Assembly (NCBI GenBank): GCA_963978445.1
Contig: CAXBRT010000021.1
Location: forward strand, 1 to 17,227
Direction: 5' to 3'
Source: TMED14 sp003444795
Lineage (GTDB): Bacteria; Bacteroidota; Bacteroidia; Flavobacteriales; Schleiferiaceae
Length of the DNA stretch: 17,227 bases
This document shows positions 6,341-14,200 of the stretch, one piece after another. Within the stretch, counting starts at the first letter, position 1. Each line of letters begins with the position of its first letter. A program made the translations under genes and the position numbers. A model generated the notes under the pieces. It was not told the DNA's origin and did not search any database. It saw nothing but the letters and a program-made list of their open reading frames with translations.

Positions 6341-8212
6341 ATGAAAATTCCTGTCTTGAGTGTTTGTGCCAGCCTCCTAGTGAGTGCCTGTCAACTATCT
6401 GAAACCCTTGAAGATCCTGTTGCTATGCCCTTAGATCCTCATTCCTATGCCGACCCCGAAGAGGCGGTAGTGACCCATTTGAGTTTGAACATCACTTCGG
6501 TGGATTTTGATACGCAGGTGCTGCAGGCCATGGCGACCTTGACCTTTGACTGCCATGAGGCGGACACCTTGCGCTTGGACACGTACGGACTAGAAATTCA
6601 GGATGTAGTGGCTACTAGTGAAGGGGTTGGCGAGGACCACTTGCGTTATGCGGCCGGACGTCAAGACGATATTTTGGGTACGGAACTGCTCATTTTCCCC
6701 GATCGAACGGTCAACGGATCCTACAGGGTTACAATTTGGTACAAGACCAGCTCCGATGCGAAAGCGCTGCAGTGGCTGAGCCCTGAGCAGACCAACGGCA
6801 AAACACATCCCTTCCTGTTCACCCAAAGCCAGGCCATCCTAGCCCGTACCTGGATCCCCCTCCAGGATAGCCCAGGTATCCGATTTACCTACGACGCAAC
6901 GGTCCAAGCCCCAGAAGGCCTGATGGCTGTGATGAGTGCATCCAACCCGCAGGCATTCTCGGAAGACGCGCGCTACCACTTTGAAATGAAACAACCCATC
7001 CCTTCCTACTTGATGGCCTTGGCGGTGGGGGATTTGCGTTTCCAGGCCACGGGTCCTCGGACTGGTGTGTATGCCGAACCCGCTATTCTGGAAGCTTCTG
7101 CATGGGAATTTGGCGAAACTGAAGCCATGATTGCCGCAGCCGAAGCCCTCTACGGACCCTACCAATGGGAGCGCTATGATTTATTAGTGCTTCCCCCCTC
7201 CTTCCCCTTTGGAGGGATGGAAAACCCGCGCTTGACCTTCTTGACCCCCACCGTTATTGCCGGTGACCGCTCTTTGGTCGCCTTGATCGCACATGAATTG
7301 GCACATTCCTGGTCAGGCAACCTAGTCACCAACGGAACCTGGAACGACTTCTGGATCAACGAAGGCTTTACCGTCTACTTTGAAAACCGCATTATGGAGG
7401 CTGTCTACGGCGCCGACTATGCTGCCATGCTTCAGTCCCTTTCGCACAGCGATTTGACCGCCGAGGTGGCAGACTTTATGGAGAACGCCCCCAACGACAC
7501 CAAATTGGCCATAGACCTCGTTGGCCGAAATCCCGATGATGGAGTTACTACTATTGCCTATGACAAGGGCTTCCACTTCTTGCGCCTGATTGAGCAAACG
7601 GTTGGTCGCGAAGCTTTTGACGCCTTTCTAAAAGACTATTTCGCCAGCTACACTTTCCAGTCTATGACCACAGAGCGCTTTGTGGCTCACCTTCGTGCCA
7701 GCTTGCTCAACGACAGCCAATGGGAAGAAATTGGGGGTGACGAGTGGATCTTTGGCACGGGCTTGCCTGAGAATTGCCCCGTGGTAGAACCCACGCTATT
7801 TACGGTGGTCGACGCGCAAGCTGCTCATTTTATTGCGGATGGAACCCTGCCCAAAGGGACGAATACGTGGAATACCCATCAGTGGTTGCGCTTTTTTAAA
7901 GCCTTGGATGGAGTACAGGCTGAACCTGCCCGCGCCCTTGATGACGCCTTTCACTTCACGCAGTCTGGTAATTCAGAGATTTTTGCCGCTTGGGCCGTTT
8001 TGGCCACCCAAGCCGGGGTACAACAAGCAGATCTCGACGAGAAAATGTCGGACTTCTTGGTACGCGTAGGTCGCCGAAAGTTCTTGACGCCCATCTACAA
8101 AGCACTCGTGGATGCTGGCCGAAAGGACCTCGCCCAATCCATTTACCATAAGGCGCGCCCTGGCTACCACGCCGTCGCCCAAGAGACCTTGGATAAGCTG
8201 CTCGGGGTGTAA
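6341..8212 (+). CDS. M1 family zinc metallopeptidase, predicted lipoprotein
   Basis: The 623-residue product is an M1 (gluzincin) aminopeptidase of the leukotriene-A4-hydrolase-like branch, removing N-terminal residues from peptides. The substrate-binding motif GGMEN is at 291-295 and the zinc site HELAH at 318-322, with the third ligand Glu341 in WINEGF, giving the exact HExxH-18-E pattern. Tyr407 in IAYDKG fits the transition-state tyrosine. An N-terminal beta domain precedes the catalytic domain, and residues of about 480-620 form the helical LTA4H-type C-terminal domain. The signal sequence ends in VSAC, with Cys17 as the lipid-anchored residue, so it probably works in the periplasm or at the outer membrane, scavenging peptides. 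It is divergent from the PF04020 gene and convergent with the T9SS module, so it appears monocistronic. Confidence 0.94.
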   Translation: MKIPVLSVCASLLVSACQLSETLEDPVAMPLDPHSYADPEEAVVTHLSLNITSVDFDTQVLQAMATLTFDCHEADTLRLDTYGLEIQDVVATSEGVGEDHLRYAAGRQDDILGTELLIFPDRTVNGSYRVTIWYKTSSDAKALQWLSPEQTNGKTHPFLFTQSQAILARTWIPLQDSPGIRFTYDATVQAPEGLMAVMSASNPQAFSEDARYHFEMKQPIPSYLMALAVGDLRFQATGPRTGVYAEPAILEASAWEFGETEAMIAAAEALYGPYQWERYDLLVLPPSFPFGGMENPRLTFLTPTVIAGDRSLVALIAHELAHSWSGNLVTNGTWNDFWINEGFTVYFENRIMEAVYGADYAAMLQSLSHSDLTAEVADFMENAPNDTKLAIDLVGRNPDDGVTTIAYDKGFHFLRLIEQTVGREAFDAFLKDYFASYTFQSMTTERFVAHLRASLLNDSQWEEIGGDEWIFGTGLPENCPVVEPTLFTVVDAQAAHFIADGTLPKGTNTWNTHQWLRFFKALDGVQAEPARALDDAFHFTQSGNSEIFAAWAVLATQAGVQQADLDEKMSDFLVRVGRRKFLTPIYKALVDAGRKDLAQSIYHKARPGYHAVAQETLDKLLGV

Positions 8213-8260
8213 GGGTTGAAGCGCGGAAGCGACTTTAACGCCTTAACCCTTTCAACTCTT
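8211..8260. terminator. Candidate bidirectional terminator hairpin
   Basis: Between two convergent stop codons, AAGGGTTGAA (8211-8220) can pair with TTCAACTCTT (8251-8260) as a 10-base-pair stem with one G-U wobble and a 30-base loop. The stem begins inside the TAA stop of the M1 peptidase gene. The U-tract is weak on both strands (TCTTTAA on plus), and the loop is long, so termination efficiency is uncertain. Its position, where two transcripts meet, supports the call. Confidence 0.4.
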
Positions 8261-8266
8261 TAACCT

Positions 8267-10357
8267 CTAGGGACGAGCGATCCACACCTTTCCTAGGCGC
8301 TGGCGGTAAACGTTGAGCTCGGCCTCGTTGGGGCGCTCTGACAACGGAAGCACCACTCGGTACATGCCATTTACTTCCATAGTCTTAGCTTGGTAACCCC
8401 GGCCATTGAGTTCCGTCACACGCTTGACCGCGAGCGCCTTCGTCTTGAAGGATCCAGTTACCAGGTAGCAGGCTACAGCGCCCGATGGAGGCGTAGTTGC
8501 CGTCGCGACTTTGGCAGGGGCGGCCTTCACGGGTACTTCCTTCGTTTTTGGTGAAGCAGGAACCAAGGGGACTAAGGCTGTAGTTTCAGGTTCCCCTTCT
8601 TTTACTGAAGGCGCAGCCGGCAAAGAAGGAGCAAACACGCTGGGCTGATTGGTCACAATGAACTCTGTGCGACGGTTTGCCCATCGGATCTCATCGGGAC
8701 AAACGGAGCACTCCATCTCACAGGGCATGGCAGGCTCTGATTCTCCATGAAATTCGCCGTGGAATTGCTGGGTGGTAATGCCCTGGCTGGCAAAATAGCG
8801 CTCTACGGTGGCTAGACGCTGTTTAGAAAGCGACAGGTTATAGGCTTCCGTCCCTTTGCAGTCCGCGTGGGAGCGAACAATGACATGCAGTTCCGGCTGG
8901 TCGCGAAGCGTTTGTGCCACATAAGCCAATTTTGCTTGCTCCTCCGCCGTTAAATCCGAGCGGTTGTAACGGTAATACAGCGGGGGCAACGTTAGAGTAA
9001 GACTCTTGCCACCGGACTGCTTCCAGGTTTTGGCTTTATCAGGTAAGCCCGGGTAATCCACTTCGCCTTCCAAAGCGATATTGGCCTGGCGCGCCGCATC
9101 GGCAGCAGCGAGTGCCGAATCTTTTTTCGCTTGTTCAGCTTCCAAGGCCGTCATATCAATATGGAAGCGGAAGATGTTATCCCCATCCAAGGCTGCTTTT
9201 CGGTTAGAGGCAAACCAGCCACTCCCCGCTCCGTCCAAGAAAGGGCTAAAGTCATCGGATGCCGAATTCATGTCCTCCAAAATGAACCACTCTTCGGTCT
9301 CTAAATTGAGCATGAGCAAGTCTAAGCCTCCTTGGCCGGGGAATCCATTGGATGCAAAAAAGAGGGTGTCGCCGTGGATGCTGGGGAACATTTCGTCGCC
9401 CTCCGTATTCGCGATGCGCAATGGTTGTGCGGCTGTCCAAGAAGAGTCCTTCCAATCGGCGTAATACAGATCTGTTCCGCCAAGGCCACCTGGCATATCG
9501 GATACGAAGTACAAGCGTTGACGCTTCGCATCCCAGGTGGATTGTCCCACGTTAAACGCGTTGTTATTAAGCGGGAAAGCCTGTTCGATGCCCCAGGTGC
9601 CATCCGCCAAGCGCTGGCGCGAATAGAGCTGCAAACGAAAGAGACCGTCTAACTTTTGCAATTCATTCTTCGTGTAAAACACGCGAGTCTCCCCAAACGA
9701 AACAGGTCCCACGTGGTAGGGCGATGCATCCGTCAAGGGCTTGTCCCCCATTTCAAAAAGGCGGACTTTGGTGGAATCCCAAATCCAGGGTTTGATGTAG
9801 GGGTCGTTGCTTCGTTTATCCGTTTTTTCAAAGCCTTCTTGGGGTCGAGAGGACGAAAAAATCAAGCGATTTTCCCAAAAAACAGGCGCAAAATCATCGT
9901 TGTCTGAATTGATGCCTTTAGCAAGTTCGATGGTCACGCCGCCAGGCAAGGCGAGGTGTTCAATTTCGGCTCGATTCTCCCACAATTCAGAACGGCGATG
10001 GGCCGGATATGCGCTGGAATAATCGTCCATGCGCTTGGCCGCTTGTTCCATTCGGCCCAATTGGCGCAAGGCATCCACATGGGCAAAGATGATTTCTGCC
10101 GAAAAAGGGGCTTCGCTTTTATTCGCGGCACGTGCGGCGTCAAAGGCGGCAACGGCTTGCTCGGGCATTCCGCTTTCCGCGTAGATCAAACCGGCCAAAT
10201 TCCATTCCTTCGCAGATTTCAGCGTGGTTCGACTGAGGTATTTGATCGCGGTTCCATGTTGACTCTTTTCGCGGAGGCGCTCCAGGCGCGATTCGGCCTG
10301 TTGACCCATAGCCAAGACGCTACTACTTAGAAGGGCGATAAGGATAATTCTACGCAT
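8267..10357 (-). CDS. PorE-like TPR/propeller/OmpA protein with C-terminal SPOR domain
   Basis: This 696-residue periplasmic protein starts with a signal peptide (cleavage near MG-QQ, residues 18-19), then TPR-like helices at about 45-125. A PD40-type beta-propeller follows at about 150-400; clear repeats include DDFAPVFWENRLIFSSSRP, a Trp-Asp strand ending SDMPGGLGGTDLYYAD, and GDEMFPSIHGDTLFFASNG. Then comes an OmpA-like peptidoglycan-binding domain at 459-570. Asp499 and Arg514, 15 residues apart, match the diaminopimelate-binding pair of OmpA. A Pro/Ala linker (571-627) leads to a SPOR domain (628-696, YLVTGSFKTK...GYQAKTMEVNGMYRVV), which binds denuded glycan strands in known proteins. 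PorE of Porphyromonas anchors T9SS parts to peptidoglycan; the carboxypeptidase-regulatory domain seen in many PorE-like proteins seems to be missing here. It lies four bases after the PorP/SprF gene and ends the operon. Confidence 0.93.
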   Translation of the reverse strand: MRRIILIALLSSSVLAMGQQAESRLERLREKSQHGTAIKYLSRTTLKSAKEWNLAGLIYAESGMPEQAVAAFDAARAANKSEAPFSAEIIFAHVDALRQLGRMEQAAKRMDDYSSAYPAHRRSELWENRAEIEHLALPGGVTIELAKGINSDNDDFAPVFWENRLIFSSSRPQEGFEKTDKRSNDPYIKPWIWDSTKVRLFEMGDKPLTDASPYHVGPVSFGETRVFYTKNELQKLDGLFRLQLYSRQRLADGTWGIEQAFPLNNNAFNVGQSTWDAKRQRLYFVSDMPGGLGGTDLYYADWKDSSWTAAQPLRIANTEGDEMFPSIHGDTLFFASNGFPGQGGLDLLMLNLETEEWFILEDMNSASDDFSPFLDGAGSGWFASNRKAALDGDNIFRFHIDMTALEAEQAKKDSALAAADAARQANIALEGEVDYPGLPDKAKTWKQSGGKSLTLTLPPLYYRYNRSDLTAEEQAKLAYVAQTLRDQPELHVIVRSHADCKGTEAYNLSLSKQRLATVERYFASQGITTQQFHGEFHGESEPAMPCEMECSVCPDEIRWANRRTEFIVTNQPSVFAPSLPAAPSVKEGEPETTALVPLVPASPKTKEVPVKAAPAKVATATTPPSGAVACYLVTGSFKTKALAVKRVTELNGRGYQAKTMEVNGMYRVVLPLSERPNEAELNVYRQRLGKVWIARP

Positions 10358-10361
10358 GGCC

Positions 10362-11231
10362 TTAGAAATAACGAGGTGAAGTAACCGCTTTGCCTGGGAG
10401 ATAGAGGGGCAAGCTCAAGACGATATCGTGTGACATGGGGCCAAAAGGGGCCAAATCGGACGTCGTTCGCTCCATCGAGTAACCTAAACTCAGTCCGTTG
10501 CCTAGGCGAACATGCATCCACGCACCCGCCGCGGATCCTGGTCGAAGCGTCGCTCCAATCGTATAGCGGCGCTTCCAAACCAGTGCTGGACTGAGGTCCA
10601 AACTTCCCGGTGCATTCACTACAATTTTATACTGGGATGAAAAACGGAAGTCCAGATCCGGTTGAACGGGGACCGCAAATCCTCCAGAGGCATAGAAATG
10701 CTGCGCAGTGCGCAAAATGCCTGGCGAGGAAAAGCTGAGGTAATACCGATCGCCATACACCATCGCTCCATAGCCCACCATCGGATTCCACTGGTTGATG
10801 TCCGATTGGAAAATGGGGTCATTGGGATCCGTGACATAGAGGTCAGTGAGCGATTCGTTGTAATTGCTCATTCCCAGTCGAAGACCTACGGCCAATTTTG
10901 AGGCCTCCGAAACTTTGATGCGGTAGTTCACGTCTGTTGCTACCGAGGTCATCTGAATGGGGCCCAACTGGTCCGACTGCAAGATGAGTCCACCGCCAAA
11001 TGCGTCGGTCAACATACTTTGACCGGAAGCAAATAGCGTGGTGGGTGCCCCCTCAATGCCCTGCCATTGGTTGCGGTAGGCCAGCGATAGTTCGGGGTCC
11101 TGCGCATTCCCCGCATACGCTGGATTGTACATCGTGGGGTTGAAAACATAGAGCGCCAAATGAGGGTCCTGCTGCGCAAACAGAAGGGTGGCGCTGAACA
11201 AAAATGAACCTAAGAGGATGGACTTTTTCAT
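10362..11231 (-). CDS. PorP/SprF family type IX secretion outer membrane protein
   Basis: The 289-residue product has a signal peptide (MKKSILLGSFLFSATLLFAQ, cleavage near residue 19-20), then the hallmark start of mature PorP/SprF proteins, QDPHLALYVFNPTMYNPAYAGN. The rest is alternating aromatic/hydrophobic strands with glycine-rich turns, consistent with an outer membrane beta-barrel ending in aromatic Phe (SPRYF). In Flavobacterium johnsoniae SprF is needed for export of the SprB adhesin, and genes of this family commonly follow genes for type B T9SS substrates. Here the gene starts three bases after the stop of the giant adhesin and ends four bases before the PorE-like gene, so a dedicated partner role for that adhesin is a strong inference. 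Confidence 0.95.
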   Translation of the reverse strand: MKKSILLGSFLFSATLLFAQQDPHLALYVFNPTMYNPAYAGNAQDPELSLAYRNQWQGIEGAPTTLFASGQSMLTDAFGGGLILQSDQLGPIQMTSVATDVNYRIKVSEASKLAVGLRLGMSNYNESLTDLYVTDPNDPIFQSDINQWNPMVGYGAMVYGDRYYLSFSSPGILRTAQHFYASGGFAVPVQPDLDFRFSSQYKIVVNAPGSLDLSPALVWKRRYTIGATLRPGSAAGAWMHVRLGNGLSLGYSMERTTSDLAPFGPMSHDIVLSLPLYLPGKAVTSPRYF

Positions 11232-11234
11232 GGT

Positions 11235-14200
11235 TTAGCGCTTCAAGTAGATGTACCCGTTTTGGGCTGGTTCGGAAGGACTCAAGGTCAAGATGTAGTA
11301 GTACACGCCATTGGGGAGAATGCCATCGCTGTCGAGAACATAGCTACCGCTGACATTTGGTCGACCGTCCCAGTCGTTTTGGTAAGGTCCTTGGCTATCG
11401 TAGACCTGATGGCCCCAACGGTTGAAGATTTGCAGCCTGCTTTCAGGGTAACGGAGGATGCCCGGAATAATCAGGATGTCATTGAGCCCGTCATTGTTCG
11501 GCGATAGGCCCTGTGGGATGTCCGTATTACAGGCATCCGAATCTAAATAGTTGGGTATACCATCGCCGTCACAATCGTCATTGGGTACTCCATCGTTGTC
11601 CCAGTCGTATTCATTTGCATCACTGATGCCGTCGCCGTCGCTGTCCAAATCTAAGTAGTTGGGTATGCCGTCGCCGTCGACATCACCATCGCCTTCATCG
11701 ATGTCCAAGATGCGGTCGCCATCGCTGTCGATGTCTCGGAAATCCTCCTGTCCATCGCCATCGCTATCGGGAACGGGCAAGGCTACGCCGCCTTGACCAG
11801 GATCGACCGCATCATGCAAGCCATTGAGGTCCACGTCCGTTATAGCACCTGTGCCCACGTACCCGTCCTTGTCGGGATCGCTACCGCCCCCTTCATAGAC
11901 ATCCGTCAACAAATCGTTGTCGCTGTCATGGTCCAGGTAGTCAGGGGTTCCGTCGTTGTCGTAGTCTCCGTCCAGCTCAATGCTATCGAGGATGCCATCG
12001 TTGTCGCTGTCCAGATCCAAGTAGTTGGGCTGGGTGTCGCCGTCGCCATTGTTAACGCCTTCCGTCGCGTCCAAAATGCCATCGCCATCGCTATCGATAT
12101 CCAAGTAGTTAGGGATGCCGTCGCCGTCAAAATCCGCCACCGTCTCTACGCTATCCAGAATGCCGTCGCCATCGCTGTCCAAATCCAAGAAGTTGGGGAA
12201 GCCATCGCCATCTGCATCCGCTGCGGTTTCTACGCTGTCGGGAATGCCGTCGCCATCGCTATCCAAATCCAGGAAGTTGGGAATGCCGTCACCGTCGAAG
12301 TCATAATAGCCTTCGGTATTATCGGGAATGCCGTCGCCATCGCTGTCAAAATCGAGGAAGTTAGGGATGCCATCACCGTCAGGATCGCCCGTTCCTTCAA
12401 TGATATCGGGGATGCCATCGCCATCGCTGTCCAAATCCAAGAAGTTCGGGAAGCCGTCACCATCAACATCCGCGGTTCCTTCCACAGCGTCTGGAATACC
12501 GTCGTTATCGCTGTCCAAATCCAAATAGTTGGGCTGAGTGTCTCCGTCAAAGTCTGCGGCCGTCTCGATAAGGTCCAAGATGCCATCTCCATCGCTGTCT
12601 AGATCCAAGAAGTTGGGGCTGCCGTCGTTGTCAAAGTCTTGGGTCGTTTCAATGGCATCGGGGATGTTGTCGCCGTCACTGTCCAAGTCCAAGAAGTTGG
12701 GGAGGCCATCGCCGTCAAAATCTGCGGCCGTTTCTACCGCGTCGGGGATGCCGTCTCCGTCACTGTCCAAATCTATGTAGTTGCCCAAGCCATCGCTGTC
12801 AGCATCAGCCGCCGTTTCCACGCTGTCAGGAATGCCATCGCTGTCACTGTCAAGATCCAGGAAGTTGGAAATACCGTCGCCATCCGTATCGACCACGCCT
12901 TCTACGCTATCCGGAATGCCATCGCCGTCGCTGTCCAAATCCAAATAGTTTGGAATGCCGTCGCCGTCCGCGTCATTAGCGGTTTCCACCGTATCGGGGA
13001 TACCATCGCAGTCTGCGTCAAAGGTTCCAATCGTAATCGTGTCTGAAGTGATTACACACCCGTTCGTATCCGTGACGGTGACGACAAAGTCTCCCGCCCA
13101 CAAACCTGTTGCCGTATCAGTGGTCGCACCATTAGACCAGAGGTAGGTATACGGGCCAACACCCCCAGAAACCGCAACGTATGCAACGCCCACCGAATCC
13201 GTTAGGCAGTTCGTAGTGGATAGGGCTGCCGCTACCGTCGACATGCCTATGGGCTCCGTGACGACGTAGGAGAGCTCCGTTCGGCATCCCAAAGAATCGG
13301 TGACCTCCAACGCATAGAGACCCGCCGCCAAATTGTTCCAAGTCAGGGTATCGCCCTCCGCTGCACTGAGCGTATCCCCGCCATTGTTCCACACGTAGGA
13401 ATAGGGAGCTTGTGCACCGAATAAGCGAACGCTTACCACGCCACTCGTGTCCCCGGCGCAAATGTTGTTCGAAATGGTCACCGAATCCAACAAAGGAAGG
13501 CCTTGGAACACTTGAACGGAATCGACCTTAGAACATCCTAAGCTGTCCGTCAAGGTCACGGAATACCAGCCCGCCGTCAAGCCCGTGGCCGTATCGCTAA
13601 CCTGCCCGTTGCTCCAAGCGAAACTGTAGGGTCCGGCTCCGCCTGAAGCCGTGGCGATAGCCATTCCCGTGCTATCACCGTAGCAGGTCACTACTTGGCT
13701 CGTTACGCTTAACACGAGCAAGGCAGGCTCTGTAACTACCAACGTATCCGTGACAGAGCAGCCATTGGCATCGAATGCCGTGTACACATAGGTGCCGGCA
13801 CCCAGATTGCTCAAGGCCGTTGCCGTATCCCCTGTATTCCAAACAACCGTGTAGGGAGCGGTACCACCTTCAGGCGTAACGCTCACATAGCCCGTCGTAT
13901 CGCCAAAGCACGTCAAACGGTAGACCGAGTCCTGCACGCTCAGGGCAGAAACCGGCTGAGTCAAAGTGTAGTTTAACGTAGTAAAACATCCCGCGGCATC
14001 TCCAACACTGACCGTATAGCTGCCGGCGGGAGCATTCGTCAACGTAGCCGTGGTGTCGCCCGTGTCCCAATAGTAGATGTAGGGCGGAGTTGCACCCGTT
14101 GCCGTCAAAGCAACGCTACCGGTCGAATCCCCATGGCATGCCACATTGGTTTGAACGGCACTGATGGAGATAGGCAAGGGCTGCGTAATCGTGAAGGTAT

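Noticed and set aside
11793..12602. An open frame of 269 codons on the plus strand, antisense to the calcium repeats, giving a repetitive Ile/Val/Ala-rich product
   Set aside because: It is a by-product of the biased GAC-GGC-GAT codon pattern read backwards; it repeats with the same 84-base period and looks like no known protein.
11928..13019. A regularly spaced repeat array that could be taken for CRISPR
   Set aside because: The period is 84 bases with no unique spacers, and it is a continuous in-frame coding repeat.
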